Shown piece by piece: positions 39,058-48,330 of a stretch of 64,000 nucleotides of DNA (positions are counted from its first letter, which is position 1; each line of letters begins with the position of its first letter). The notes beneath the pieces were generated by a model. That model saw only the letters and a list, made by a program, of their open reading frames with translations, ran no database searches and was not told where the DNA came from. The stretch is from Burkholderia sp. BCC0322 (GTDB lineage: Bacteria > Pseudomonadota > Gammaproteobacteria > Burkholderiales > Burkholderiaceae): positions 947,927 through 1,011,926 of the forward strand of contig NZ_CADFDU010000001.1 of assembly GCF_902833045.1 (NCBI RefSeq). Direction: 5' to 3'. The position numbers and the translations under genes are program-made.

Positions 39058-40478
39058 TTGCGCGCCTGCTGCCGCGCACGCTGCGCGGACGCCTGACCGC
39101 GCTGATCATCCTGTCGACATCGGTGATCCTCGCGTCGAGCGGCGTTGCGCTTTATGAAGCACTGAGCAATCGCATCGAAACGACGGCGGCCGAGCAGATG
39201 GCCGGCATTTCCGCCGCGTTGGGCGCGCACCTGGCCGAAGCGCGCTCGACGGCCGACGTCGCGCGCAACACCGATATCTGGATCGACCAGTTGCACGGCC
39301 ACCCGAACATGGATCTCGCGATCTTCGATGCGAAGGGTACGCGCCTCGTCGGCACGCCCGGATTTCGTCCGGTTGCGCCGTTGATGTCGCTGGATGCAGG
39401 GCGTGTGCCGGTCGGCGTCGCGCCTCCCGGCGCGCGGCAGCGCTATCTCGTCACGACCGTGCCGCTTGCCGGCGCGGGCGCGCCCGTGGTGCGCGTCGTG
39501 GTGCAGTACGACCGTAGCGCCGACGTGCTGTTGCTGCGCACGCACGCCTATACGATCGTCGTGATCGAGGTGTTCGGCGTGGTGCTCGCGGCCGCGATCG
39601 CATACGGCATCGCGGCGCTCGGGTTGAGCCCGCTGCGGCGGTTCGCGGCGCGCGCCGAACAGATGTCGACGAGCCGGCTCGCCCATCCGCTGCCGGCGCT
39701 GGATACCGCCGGCGAGCTGAAGGAGCTCGAGCACGCGTTCAACGGCATGCTCGGGCGGTTGAACGAATCGTTCACGCGGCTGAGCCAGTTCTCGTCGAAT
39801 CTCGCGCACGACATGCGCACGCCGCTCACGAATCTGCAGGCGGCCGCGCAGGTCGTGCTGTCGCAGCCGCGCAGCGCGGATGAATACCGGAGCGTGATCG
39901 AGTCGAGCATCGACGAATACCAGCGGCTGTCGCGAATGATCGAGGACATGCTGTTCCTGGCGCGTTCGGAACAGGCCGGCACGTCAATCAGCCTGCGGCG
40001 CCTGGACGCGTCGGAAGAGGCGGGGCGCGTCGCCGGATACTACGAGCCGCTGGCGGAGGATGCCGGCGTGACGGTGAAGGTCGACGGTCATGCGTGGGTC
40101 GATGCGGACCTGACGTTGTATCAGCGCGCGCTGAGCAACCTGCTGTCGAATGCGCTGAGGTACGCGCCGCGCGGCAGCGTCGTGACGATCGACTGTGTGG
40201 AGCAGGGCGGTGCGACGACCATTGCCGTGTCGGATACGGGGCCCGGCATCGAGGCCCGGCATGTCGGAAAGATCTTCGAGCGCTTCTATCGCGTCGATCC
40301 GTCGCGGCACAATTCGGCGTCGGGGACGGGGCTCGGCCTTGCGATCGTCCGGTCGATCATGGACAACCACGGCGGCGAATGCGGCGTCGACAGCGACCCG
40401 GGCCGGCGCACGACGTTCTGGCTGCGCTTTCCGTGCCAGCTGGCCGAACTGAAACGGCCGGCGGCCATCAGCACCTGA
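39054..40478 (+). CDS. czcS: CzcS-type heavy-metal sensor histidine kinase
   Basis: A 474-residue membrane kinase. Two transmembrane helices (about 14-34 and 164-186) bracket a periplasmic sensor of about 130 residues. HAMP follows, then the H-box [15 protein letters not shown] (His252) and the ATP-binding N box ([13 protein letters not shown]), G1 (VSDTGPGI), F box ([11 protein letters not shown]) and G2 ([10 protein letters not shown]). ATGA overlap with czcR shows coupling. It senses periplasmic metal and phosphorylates CzcR. Confidence 0.93.
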   Translation: MIARLLPRTLRGRLTALIILSTSVILASSGVALYEALSNRIETTAAEQMAGISAALGAHLAEARSTADVARNTDIWIDQLHGHPNMDLAIFDAKGTRLVGTPGFRPVAPLMSLDAGRVPVGVAPPGARQRYLVTTVPLAGAGAPVVRVVVQYDRSADVLLLRTHAYTIVVIEVFGVVLAAAIAYGIAALGLSPLRRFAARAEQMSTSRLAHPLPALDTAGELKELEHAFNGMLGRLNESFTRLSQFSSNLAHDMRTPLTNLQAAAQVVLSQPRSADEYRSVIESSIDEYQRLSRMIEDMLFLARSEQAGTSISLRRLDASEEAGRVAGYYEPLAEDAGVTVKVDGHAWVDADLTLYQRALSNLLSNALRYAPRGSVVTIDCVEQGGATTIAVSDTGPGIEARHVGKIFERFYRVDPSRHNSASGTGLGLAIVRSIMDNHGGECGVDSDPGRRTTFWLRFPCQLAELKRPAAIST

Positions 40479-40560
40479 CACCGCGGGCGGGCCCGCCCGC
40501 GCGTTCGCCATGAGGCGGCCGCGCGCGGCGCGCTGCCCGCGGTCGTGTGGCCGAGCGTCA

Positions 40561-40845
40561 TTACCGCGCGGTCAGGTTGTCGTGATTGTCGGTCTGCGGC
40601 TTTTTCTCGCCGCCATGCACCGAAATGCCGTGAAGCTCCTTGTTGCGCGCGACGAGCTCGCCGGTCGGCGGGTACTGCGTCTTGCTCGTCGGCACGACGC
40701 CGTCGTGCTGCGCCTGCTTCAGTTCATTGACGACCTGCGTGCGGGTCTTGCCCTGCGTTTGCGTCTGCGCGAACGCGGCCTGCGTGGCCATGCCGAGCGA
40801 CAGCGTGGCGGTGACGAACAGTGCTGCGAGTGTTGCCGTTTTCAT
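40561..40845 (-). CDS. DUF4148 secreted small protein (first copy)
   Basis: A 94-residue exported protein: signal peptide MKTATLAALFVTATLSLGMA ending at AFAQ. The DUF4148 body TRTQVVNELKQAQHDGVVPTSKTQYPP and the tail ARNKELH follow. AAGGAGAG precedes the ATG. DUF4148 proteins are abundant and uncharacterised in Burkholderia. It converges with czcS and its upstream side faces a metal-region motif at 40987-41014, so metal-linked regulation is plausible. Confidence 0.88.
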   Translation of the reverse strand: MKTATLAALFVTATLSLGMATQAAFAQTQTQGKTRTQVVNELKQAQHDGVVPTSKTQYPPTGELVARNKELHGISVHGGEKKPQTDNHDNLTAR

Positions 40846-40986
40846 CGAGTGCTCTCCTTGATCAGGGCCGCCGGGTGGCGAACCATGGACCCAGTATGCG
40901 AAAGCAGCCGTGCGTGATCGTGATCGCGAGATGAAAAATGCGTCAGATAGCGTGATGCGCAGATACGCCGTCCGGACGCGGCCGAC

Positions 40987-41014
40987 ATGACACATTCGTC
41001 ATGTTCGCGTCACG
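40987..41014 (+). promoter_or_regulatory. Metal-region motif, copy 2
   Basis: Same tripartite pattern as copy 1; core GTCATGTTCGCGTCACG at 40998-41014. It lies in the divergent gap between the first DUF4148 gene (start 40845) and the small lipoprotein (start 41144), so it could serve either. Confidence 0.6.
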
Positions 41015-41143
41015 GGCGCGATGAGCGGGAAGCGGAACATGAAGTCTGCCGAGGGTCGATGTGGCCGGAGGCATTCGCGCCGTTCGCGACAGCAGCATGG
41101 CAAGCGGGCGGCCCTGTTCTGACTTTCACACCGGACTTGAAAC

Positions 41144-41392
41144 GTGTATCGTCCCGCCACTCGCCTAGCCTGGATCGCAGTCCTGATCGTCCCGCTGTTC
41201 GCGGGATGCGCATCGACACGTTCCGGCACGACGTCAACTACGCAGGCCACGCCGGCCCTGGCTAAAAAGCCGGTGCCGGTCGATCTCATGCCCGGCGAAC
41301 AGATCGACTATGCCGGGCATCGCTGCGGCAATCCGAACCTGTACGTGAAAACGCATCCGTGCCTGTTCCCGCGGCGCAATTCGACACCCTGA
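41144..41392 (+). CDS. Small lipoprotein in the metal region
   Basis: An 82-residue predicted lipoprotein with GTG start, hydrophobic segment LAWIAVLIVPLFAGC and lipobox LFAGC (Cys22). The mature part is Thr/Pro/Lys-rich and has two further cysteines in YAGHRCGNPNLYVKTHPCLF, which with the nearby His residues could bind metal. No family recognised. It lies downstream of a metal-region motif. The start could also be later, but the signal peptide needs this one. Confidence 0.6.
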   Translation: MYRPATRLAWIAVLIVPLFAGCASTRSGTTSTTQATPALAKKPVPVDLMPGEQIDYAGHRCGNPNLYVKTHPCLFPRRNSTP

Positions 41393-41408
41393 TCACTTGG
41401 ACGCAACC

Positions 41409-41440
41409 AAAAAAATGCCCGGCACTCGACGTGTCCGGGC
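41409..41440 (-). terminator. Intrinsic terminator of the porin gene
   Basis: On the minus strand GCCCGG (41435-41440) pairs with CCGGGC (41417-41422), with further partial pairing inside, and is followed by A then T7. It lies about 150 bases past the porin stop. Confidence 0.65.
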
Positions 41441-41591
41441 CTAACGCGTGACGTGCCGTGCGGCAGCGACCCGCTTGCGTGGTCTGGAACGGGCGCTGCC
41501 CGTCACGTTTACGATCGTAGCGACACGACGCTTCGCGAACCTGATCGGAACATGAAATTTTCGTCATGCGGCGCGCGTATCGCCTGCGCGG

Positions 41592-42752
41592 TCAGAACCG
41601 GTGGCGCAACCCGAGATTGACGATGCCCTGCGTGCGCGTTCCGCCATAGCCATAGGAGCCGATCGACGCCTGCGCCGTTTGCGTGCCGCCGTCGAGCGTG
41701 CGCTGTTCGCCGTTCGCGCGTTGCCACGCGCCGACCGCGTAGAGATCGGTACGCTTCGACAGCACGTAATCGGCGCCGGCGGACACCTGATGGTAGGTCG
41801 CGCTCGTATCGCCTCGGGCGCGCGTGTAGCTGTAGCCGACACCGACGAGCAGGCTGGGCGTCGCCTGGTAGTTGAAGAAGCCGCGCGCGGTGTCGTACTT
41901 CTGCGTGCTGCGAAACGCGGACATCGCATCGGCCTTGTACAGCGCGTTGCTGTAGTCGATGCCGAGCGCGAACGGCGCGAAGGTGTAGCGCAGCGCGCCG
42001 CGTGCGATGCCGATCGATTTCGCCGAGACGTAGCCGCCATTGACCAGCGACCCGTCGAACGTGCCGTCGGAGGTGCCATTCCAGCCGGTCCGGACGCCGT
42101 TGGCGAGCGAGGCACGATTGGCTGCATGGTAGTAACCGCCCGCCACGTCGACCGGGCCGTTGCTGTACGACAGGCCGGCCGACCAGGTTTGCCCGGCGCC
42201 GCTCTTGCCGGCAACGCCGCCGAGCGCATACATGCCGACGAACTGGAGTCCGTCGATCACGGGCGACGTGTATTTCACCGCATTGTCGGTGCGCGACGAC
42301 GTGTCGTAGTTGTCGACGTCGCCGGGTGTCGCATAGACGCTGCCGAAGTAGAAGTCGCCGGTGACCGGCCATGCGACATCCGCGAGTGCGTCGTACTGGC
42401 GGCCGAGCGTCAGCGTGCCCCAGCGCGCGCTTTCGAGGCCGACGAATGCCTGCCGTCCGAACATCCGGTTGCCTTGCCCGAGCGCGCCGGTGTTCGGATT
42501 GAAGCCGTTTTCCAGCGTGAAGATCGCCTTCAGCCCGCCGCCCAGATCTTCCGCGCCCTTCACGCCGAAGCGGTTGCCGAGCAGGTTGCCGTTGCCGAGG
42601 CCGACGAGATGCTTGCCGTCCGCGTTGGCGTTCCATACGTACGTCAGCGACGTATCGAACAGGCCGTATAACGTGACTTCCGACGCATGGGCCGCGTGGC
42701 CGGTCGCGAGCAGCGCGCCCGACATCACGGCGAGCCGAACTGGAGTTTTCAT
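41592..42752 (-). CDS. OmpC-like general porin (Burkholderia type)
   Basis: A 386-residue trimeric-porin-type protein. Signal peptide to HAAHAS; the mature start EVTLYGLFDTSLTYV and the segment SRFG-like GNRFGVKGAEDLGGGLKAIF are diagnostic for betaproteobacterial porins. L3-type region GDVDNYDT follows, and the protein ends in Phe (LGLRHRF). Sixteen strands are expected. It is divergent from the second DUF4148 gene, with two metal-region motifs in between, which suggests that outer-membrane permeability is adjusted together with metal efflux. Confidence 0.92.
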   Translation of the reverse strand: MKTPVRLAVMSGALLATGHAAHASEVTLYGLFDTSLTYVWNANADGKHLVGLGNGNLLGNRFGVKGAEDLGGGLKAIFTLENGFNPNTGALGQGNRMFGRQAFVGLESARWGTLTLGRQYDALADVAWPVTGDFYFGSVYATPGDVDNYDTSSRTDNAVKYTSPVIDGLQFVGMYALGGVAGKSGAGQTWSAGLSYSNGPVDVAGGYYHAANRASLANGVRTGWNGTSDGTFDGSLVNGGYVSAKSIGIARGALRYTFAPFALGIDYSNALYKADAMSAFRSTQKYDTARGFFNYQATPSLLVGVGYSYTRARGDTSATYHQVSAGADYVLSKRTDLYAVGAWQRANGEQRTLDGGTQTAQASIGSYGYGGTRTQGIVNLGLRHRF

Positions 42753-42888
42753 GGTGTGCCCCTGAAGTTCAAGATGATCGTTTCGCGCATCGGTCGATTC
42801 CGCGCCGTGCGTGGTGCCGGCGGACGCGGAATATCGCAATGGCGCTGCCGATTCTGGAAAGCGTTCGGATCGTGGCGGTGAGGGACAA

Positions 42889-42916
42889 ATGAGAAAAATG
42901 TCATCGCCGCGTCATG
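42889..42916 (+). promoter_or_regulatory. Metal-region motif, copy 3
   Basis: Tripartite motif with core GTCATCGCCGCGTCATG at 42900-42916, 137 bases upstream of the porin start on the divergent side. Confidence 0.6.
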
Positions 42917-42975
42917 GATGCACAAACTGACGACGCATTTTTCATTCGCAGTGCGATGCAGAGGATGCCGAGGCG

Positions 42976-43003
42976 GTGACGAAACCGTCATGCTGCGATC
43001 ACG
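42976..43003 (+). promoter_or_regulatory. Metal-region motif, copy 4
   Basis: Tripartite motif with core GTCATGCTGCGATCACG at 42987-43003, 67 bases upstream of the second DUF4148 gene, a distance close to that of copy 1 from czcC. Confidence 0.6.
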
Positions 43004-43069
43004 ATTCCGCACCGCCGCCGGATCAAAGTGAAGGCTCCTGTCATGGATTACAAGCAAGGAGCGAACCAC

Positions 43070-43345
43070 ATGAACATTCCGCGACCGATGATCGCCGTTG
43101 CCGCCGCCGCACTATCGTTTGCGGCCTTCTCGCAGGCAGCGGCCGCGCAGCAAAAGACCCGGCAGGAAGTCCGTCAGGAACTGGTGCGGGCACGCCACGA
43201 CGGCGTGATCCCGAGCCCGAATCACGATTATCCGGCGAGCCCGGCCACCGTCGCACGCAATCAGGAGATCCATCGCGCGACGGTGCATCGCGGCGAAGCG
43301 GCGCCGCGGGTCGATGCGCATGACAACCGTATCACGGTTCGCTGA
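43070..43345 (+). CDS. DUF4148 secreted small protein (second copy)
   Basis: A 91-residue paralogue of the protein at 40561-40845. Signal peptide ends at AAAAQ; then TRQEVRQELVRARHDGVIPSPNHDYP and ARNQEIH, the same blocks in the same order. CAAGGAG precedes the ATG. The end DAHDNRITVR matches DNHDNLTAR of the first copy, so the two share a duplicated origin. Its promoter region holds copies 3 and 4 of the metal-region motif. Confidence 0.88.
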   Translation: MNIPRPMIAVAAAALSFAAFSQAAAAQQKTRQEVRQELVRARHDGVIPSPNHDYPASPATVARNQEIHRATVHRGEAAPRVDAHDNRITVR

Positions 43346-43410
43346 TCGTTCATTCACGCCTGACCGGCGCGGTGCCGGCCGGGCGCATCCCACACGAAGA
43401 GGAGGGCGCC

Positions 43411-43914
43411 ATGCGCCATTTCGCGAAAGGAATCGTGCTTGCGGCGGCCTTGATGTCGACGGCCGCGATGGCGGCCGGCTGGCCGGAACGTGCGCTGTCG
43501 CACGCGTCGGCGCATGACGTCGGCCGGCGCGCGAACGAGCGGATGCGCTGCGAGTTCGCGGCCGTGCCGGCCGGCGAGTGGAGCGCGACGTTCACGCGCG
43601 GGCAATGCGAGGTCGACAACGGCCGGCTGACGTTCGTGCCCGCCAATGAGGGCGGCCGATCGATTGTCGCGGAGCAGCGGATCGTGCTCGGCGAGGTCCG
43701 CACCGCATCGCATCAGTCGCGCAAGCTGAAGGAGCAGTTGCAACTGGCGACGCGCGACGAAGTGATCGCGCTGAACGTGCTGACCGACGACGGCAGCCGC
43801 AAGTCGCGTGAACATGCGATCGACCTGTGGGCGGCGCTGCGCAACGAGGGCGTGACGCCCGTCAACGGGACGCGCATCGTCGAGTCGTACCCGACGGGTG
43901 CGACGACGTGGTAG
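43411..43914 (+). CDS. Secreted protein of unknown function
   Basis: A 167-residue protein with a clean Sec signal (MRHFAKGIVLAAALMSTAAM, cleavage after AMA-A). The mature part has two Cys residues about 22 apart (MRCEF, QCEVD), probably a disulfide, and a predicted alpha/beta body. GAGGAGGG precedes the ATG. It is 65 bases after the DUF4148 gene and could be co-transcribed with it. I do not recognise the family. Confidence 0.7.
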   Translation: MRHFAKGIVLAAALMSTAAMAAGWPERALSHASAHDVGRRANERMRCEFAAVPAGEWSATFTRGQCEVDNGRLTFVPANEGGRSIVAEQRIVLGEVRTASHQSRKLKEQLQLATRDEVIALNVLTDDGSRKSREHAIDLWAALRNEGVTPVNGTRIVESYPTGATTW

Positions 43915-43936
43915 CCGGCGCGCAGCCGCGCCGGGC

Positions 43937-44662
43937 TTATCCGGCCTTCACCGATCCTTCGATCAGGAAGAACACGATGAAGCCGATGAAGAACGCGGCC
44001 GTCGCGAACGGCGTTTCGGGTACCTCGTGCGCTTCGACCAGCAGTTCCTCGGTCACGAGGTACAGCAGCGCGACGGTGCCCAGCCCGAGCAGCGCCGCGT
44101 AGATCGTGGGCGGAAGTCCGGCGAACGCCGCGTTGCCGGCAACGGCCGCGAGGCTCAGCAGCGCCGCGAGCCCGACCGGTACGACGATCGACAGCATGCG
44201 GCCGACGCCGGCGGCCGCGAGCGCCGCGCTGACCGACAGCGCGAGGAACAGCACCTCGAGCGTCAGCGCGACGGTCAGGATGATGCCGCTTTCGTCGCTT
44301 GCCGAGAACGCGATGCCGAGCACGAGGCCGTCGATGACGAGATCGATCGCGGTGACGATGATGAGGCTCATGGGCAGCCGCGCTTGCTCGAAGCGCGTCT
44401 CGATCGCACCCGACAGCGCTCGGATCGCGAGCATCAGCGCGATGCCGAGCACGAAGCCGACGACGACCGGAAACAGCGCATGCGCGCGGTCCTGCGGCAG
44501 CAACTCGAGCGCGGCGGCCGCGAACACGATGCCGCCGGTGAAATGCTGGATGACGCTGGACATTTTCGGGCCGGGGGCACGCCAGGCGGCCGCGAGGGCG
44601 CCGAAACAGGCCGCCAGCACGGGCGGTAACGTGAGCAGCGCAAGCTTCGCGGTCGGTGTCAT
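43937..44662 (-). CDS. ZIP-family metal transporter
   Basis: A 241-residue, eight-helix ZIP-like protein. The N-terminal HFTGGIVFAAAALELLP corresponds to the conserved H-x-x-x-G...LLP helix. The core helix reads TAIDLVIDGLVLGIAF, where most ZIPs have H-x-x-x-D-G, so the first metal His appears replaced by Asp. Later EELLVEAHEVPET gives a Glu/His-rich site. The Asp substitution could change selectivity. Import of divalent metal beside an export operon would make this a metal-homeostasis cluster. Confidence 0.82.
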   Translation of the reverse strand: MTPTAKLALLTLPPVLAACFGALAAAWRAPGPKMSSVIQHFTGGIVFAAAALELLPQDRAHALFPVVVGFVLGIALMLAIRALSGAIETRFEQARLPMSLIIVTAIDLVIDGLVLGIAFSASDESGIILTVALTLEVLFLALSVSAALAAAGVGRMLSIVVPVGLAALLSLAAVAGNAAFAGLPPTIYAALLGLGTVALLYLVTEELLVEAHEVPETPFATAAFFIGFIVFFLIEGSVKAG

Positions 44663-44845
44663 GAGGCCTCTCGAACGGTTGGCGTACCGCAGCGGGCCCG
44701 GCGTCGCGCTGCCCGGCTGCATGGTACGGTTCATACGCGCGGGGGCGCGGCCCCGGCATCAACCGGCAATTGAACACCTTGAAGCCGCTTCAAGGTCAAC
44801 CCATTCGATGCGGCGCGCACCGGCAAGCCGGCGCGCCGGTGCCGG

Positions 44846-46141
44846 TCAAAGCTGCGCGAGCGCCTGGTCGAGATCCGCGAGCAGGTCGTCGATATGCTCG
44901 ATGCCGATCGACAGCCGCACCGTTTCTTCCTTCACGCCGGCCTTCGCGAGTTCGGCCGGCGACAGTTGCCGGTGGGTCGTCGACGCCGGGTGTGTCGCGA
45001 GCGATTTCGTGTCGCCGATGTTGACGAGCCGCGTGAACAGCTTCAGCGCGTCCTGGAATTTCGCGCCGCCGTCGCGGCCGCCCTTCACGCCGAACGTCAG
45101 GATGCCGGGCGCGCGGCCCGACAGGTAGCGCACGACGAGCGGATGGTCGGGGTGATCGGGCAGGCCCGCGTAGTTCACCCATTCGACGTTGTCGTGGCGC
45201 GCGAGATGCTGCGCGATCTTCAGCGCGTTGTCGCTGATCCGCTCGACGCGCAGCGCCAGTGTTTCAATGCCCTGCAGGATCTGGAACGCGTTGAACGGCG
45301 AGATCGCCGCGCCCATGTTGCGCAGCGGCACCACGCGCGCGCGGCCGATATAGGCGGCCGGCCCGAACGCTTCCGTGTAGACGACGCCGTGATAGCTGAC
45401 GTCGGGCTCGTTCAGCCGCTTGAAGCGGTCCGCATGCTCGGCCCACGGAAACTTGCCCGAATCGACGATCGCGCCGCCGAGGCTCGTGCCGTGCCCGCCG
45501 AGATACTTCGTCAGCGAGTGCACGACGATGTCCGCGCCGTGCTCGAACGGGCGCAGCAGGTACGGCGACGGCACCGTGTTGTCGACGATCAGCGGGATGC
45601 CGTGGCGATGCGCGACTTCGGCGAGCGCGGCGATGTCGGTGATGTTGCCGAGCGGGTTGCCGACCGATTCCGCGAAGATCGCCTTCGTGCGTGCGTCGAT
45701 CAGCGGCTCGAACGATGCGGGGTCGCGCGGATCGGCGAAGCGCGTGGTGATCCCGTATTGCGGCAGCGTATGCGCGAACAGGTTGTAGGTGCCGCCGTAC
45801 AGCGAACTCGCGGACACGATGTTGTCGCCGGCTTCGGCGATCGTCTGGATCGCGTACGTGACGGCCGATTGCCCCGATGCAAGCGCCAGCGCGCCGATGC
45901 CGCCCTCGAGAGCGGCAATCCGCTGCTCGAGCACGTCCGTCGTCGGGTTCATGATCCGCGTGTAGATGTTGCCCTGGACCTTCAGGTCGAACAGGTCGGC
46001 GCCGTGCTGCGTGTCGTCGAATGCGTACGCAACGGTCTGGTAGATCGGTACGGCGACTGCGCGCGTGGTCGGGTCGGGACGATAACCGCCGTGCACGGCG
46101 ATGGTTTCGAGACGCCAGTTCGATGCGGCCTGATCGGTCAT
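44846..46141 (-). CDS. metY: O-acetylhomoserine sulfhydrylase (MetY)
   Basis: A 431-residue Cys/Met-metabolism PLP enzyme that makes homocysteine from O-acetylhomoserine and sulfide. The start WRLETIAVHGGYRPD, YTRIMNPT, the ALASGQSA turn, DNTVPSPYLL and the PLP-lysine motif HSLTKYLGGHG (Lys212) are all present. The length fits the long MetY group (about 430) rather than MetB or MetZ (about 390). It is divergent from an O-methyltransferase gene. No SAM riboswitch is visible in the 130-base upstream gap. Confidence 0.94.
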   Translation of the reverse strand: MTDQAASNWRLETIAVHGGYRPDPTTRAVAVPIYQTVAYAFDDTQHGADLFDLKVQGNIYTRIMNPTTDVLEQRIAALEGGIGALALASGQSAVTYAIQTIAEAGDNIVSASSLYGGTYNLFAHTLPQYGITTRFADPRDPASFEPLIDARTKAIFAESVGNPLGNITDIAALAEVAHRHGIPLIVDNTVPSPYLLRPFEHGADIVVHSLTKYLGGHGTSLGGAIVDSGKFPWAEHADRFKRLNEPDVSYHGVVYTEAFGPAAYIGRARVVPLRNMGAAISPFNAFQILQGIETLALRVERISDNALKIAQHLARHDNVEWVNYAGLPDHPDHPLVVRYLSGRAPGILTFGVKGGRDGGAKFQDALKLFTRLVNIGDTKSLATHPASTTHRQLSPAELAKAGVKEETVRLSIGIEHIDDLLADLDQALAQL

Positions 46142-46273
46142 GGGTGCTCCTTCCGTTGTTGTGGTGGTCGAGCGATTATAGGAGCACGTGCGCGGCCAGC
46201 TTTAGAACGAATGGTGTGTTGCTTATGGCGGGGCGCCGCATAAAATGCCTGTTCCGCAAACAAGGGGTGCGCG

Positions 46274-46942
46274 ATGAATCAGGATCACTGGAACCAGGTG
46301 GATGCGTATTTCTCCGCGACGCTCGTGCCGTCCGACGACGCGCTCGACGCCGCGCTGGCGGCGAGCGACGCGGCCGGTCTGCCCGCGATCAACGTCGCGC
46401 CGAACCAGGGCAAGCTGCTGCAACTGCTCGCGACGATTCGCGGCGCGCGGCGGATCCTCGAAGTCGGCACGCTCGGCGGCTACAGCACGATCTGGCTCGC
46501 GCGCGCGTTGCCGCCGGGCGGCACGCTCGTGACGCTCGAACTGAACCCCGCGCATGCGCAGGTCGCGACACGGAACATCGCACGTGCGGGGTTTGCGCAG
46601 GCCGTGACGGTCGTGGTGGGCAGCGCGAAGGACAGCCTCGCGCGGCTCATCGACGCGGGTGAAGCGCCGTTCGATTTCATCTTCATCGATGCCGACAAGG
46701 ACAACAACCCGGCCTATCTCGACGCGGCGCTGAAGCTGTCGCGGCCCGGCACGGTGATCGTCGTCGACAACGTCGTGCGCGGCGGGCGCGTGGCCGATCC
46801 GGACAATCGCGAGCCCGACGTGGTCGGCGTGCGCGACGGGTTCGCGCGTCTCGCGGCCGCCCCGAACGTCACGACGACCGCCGTGCAGACGGTCGGGCAG
46901 AAGGGCTGGGACGGGTTCTCGATCTCGATCGTCGGCGCGTGA
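46274..46942 (+). CDS. SAM-dependent O-methyltransferase (class I, CCoAOMT-like)
   Basis: A 222-residue methyltransferase of the Methyltransf_3 family. SAM motif ILEVGTLGGYSTIWLA (about 61-76), acidic LVTLELNP, and the metal/catalytic DFIFIDADKDNNPAYL with VIVVDNVVRGG, as in catechol/caffeoyl-CoA methyltransferases. These usually act on vicinal hydroxyls with Mg2+. The substrate is unknown. AAGGGG lies upstream of the ATG. Confidence 0.9.
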   Translation: MNQDHWNQVDAYFSATLVPSDDALDAALAASDAAGLPAINVAPNQGKLLQLLATIRGARRILEVGTLGGYSTIWLARALPPGGTLVTLELNPAHAQVATRNIARAGFAQAVTVVVGSAKDSLARLIDAGEAPFDFIFIDADKDNNPAYLDAALKLSRPGTVIVVDNVVRGGRVADPDNREPDVVGVRDGFARLAAAPNVTTTAVQTVGQKGWDGFSISIVGA

Positions 46943-46978
46943 TGTGATGGCGGGCCGCGCGTGCGGTCGTCCCGCACG

Positions 46979-48268
46979 CTAGTTCTTGTCGGGATTCTTC
47001 TCTTCGCACTGGTCGGGTTCGTCGCGCAGCACGATGCGGCGGATGCGGCCGTTGTCGTAGAACGGGACATCGGGGCAGAACTTCATGCCGGCGCGGGTTT
47101 GCGTGCGCTTCCACGTGACCTTCTCGGTGCGTACCCGCGTCGGCGCATGGCCGGGCGCGCCCGGCTTCCAGATATCGATGTACACGCGCGACATCCACGG
47201 CGAAGCGTTCGCGTCGCACGCCTTCGGGTCGCCCAGTGTCGAACGCAGCCCGGTGTCGGTCTGCTCGATCCGCTGCGGAAACTCGATGTAACCGTCGCCG
47301 TAGCCGGGCACGACGTAGCAATAACGACGCGTGTTCCCGTCGAGCACCGGCAGCATGTAGCTGCTGGCCGAGTCGACTTCCTTCACGTCGTCGCCCTGCC
47401 AGCGGTAAGTCGTCACGCCATGCTCGCAGCAGCTCGCGCGCCAGCTTGTCCAGACGATCCGGTGCTCGGGATCGAATTCCGGCGACGTGATGCCCTGCAG
47501 CCCCGGCGGCGCATCGACGAAGCGCCGCGTCTTCGGATCGAAAATCCACGTCTGGTACGGAATGTTCGGGCTCGCCCCCAATGCTTGCGCGAGCATCAGG
47601 TCGGGCCAGCCGTCGAAATTCACGTCGGCGAATTCGGGCGTGAACAGGCTGCAGGTGCCTTGCGAATCGGTCTGCAATGTCTGAACGAGGCGGCCTCGAT
47701 CGTACAGGCGGATCGCGGAAACGTGCGGCGGGTCGTTGCACGCACTGCCGTCGTCGGGCAGGTTGTTTGCGACGAGGCGGATCTCGTAAGGGAACGGCCT
47801 GCCGTCTGGTTTCGGCGCGAGCGAGACGGGCAGCGTGCGCCTGCCGTCCGGCGACGCCCACGTGCCGGACACGCCATGGTCGAGGGAGGCAACGCGCCAC
47901 GTGCCCGTTACGCGCTCGGCGTTCGCTGTCGCGCCGCTGTCGCGTTCCGACAGCGTGGCGCCGTGTGCGTCGAGCGTTCCCTTCAAGGCGAGCCGATAGC
48001 GTTTGTCGGATGTGCAGGGGGCGTAGCAGTACCAGCCCGATACCGCATCGGCCACGCGCGACAACGACACTTCGACGTGCCGGTTGCCGATCGTGCCGGT
48101 CCAGTGACGCGACCAGAACGGGATTTCGACCGAATCGTCGGCGCTTGCCGCGCGCACCGGCGCGGACGCGGTGATGGCGACCAGCGCGAACGCAAGCGCG
48201 CCACGCCAGCCGCGCGTGCGTCGCGTCGCGCTCGCGTGGCGCGACGCATCGATGAGCGGGAGATACAT
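46979..48268 (-). CDS. Secreted XAC2610-like protein with a VCBS/FG-GAP-type repeat
   Basis: A 429-residue exported protein; the signal region is long and basic (MYLPLIDASRHASATRRTRG), then a hydrophobic stretch ending APVRA. The N-terminal half is a small beta domain (WTGTIGNRHVEVSLSRVADAVSGWYCY). The middle has FADVNFDGWPDLMLAQALG, a calcium-binding D-x-N-x-D-G-x-x-D loop as in integrin-like propellers and XAC2610-type proteins. Ten or so cysteines suggest disulfides. The function is not known; a lysozyme-inhibitor-like fold has been proposed for relatives. Confidence 0.72.
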   Translation of the reverse strand: MYLPLIDASRHASATRRTRGWRGALAFALVAITASAPVRAASADDSVEIPFWSRHWTGTIGNRHVEVSLSRVADAVSGWYCYAPCTSDKRYRLALKGTLDAHGATLSERDSGATANAERVTGTWRVASLDHGVSGTWASPDGRRTLPVSLAPKPDGRPFPYEIRLVANNLPDDGSACNDPPHVSAIRLYDRGRLVQTLQTDSQGTCSLFTPEFADVNFDGWPDLMLAQALGASPNIPYQTWIFDPKTRRFVDAPPGLQGITSPEFDPEHRIVWTSWRASCCEHGVTTYRWQGDDVKEVDSASSYMLPVLDGNTRRYCYVVPGYGDGYIEFPQRIEQTDTGLRSTLGDPKACDANASPWMSRVYIDIWKPGAPGHAPTRVRTEKVTWKRTQTRAGMKFCPDVPFYDNGRIRRIVLRDEPDQCEEKNPDKN

Positions 48269-48330
48269 GCTGCGGCCCCTCGGTTTGTTATGGGTGATGT
48301 CTGCCGGCGTGTTTCGGTGCGATGCGCGCG

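Noticed and set aside
41563-41579. Fifth GTCATG match to the metal-region motif
   Set aside because: The second TCAYG half-site is missing and the position is downstream of the porin gene, not in a promoter.
46142-46273. SAM riboswitch upstream of metY
   Set aside because: No recognisable SAM-I or SAM-II core in the 130-base gap.
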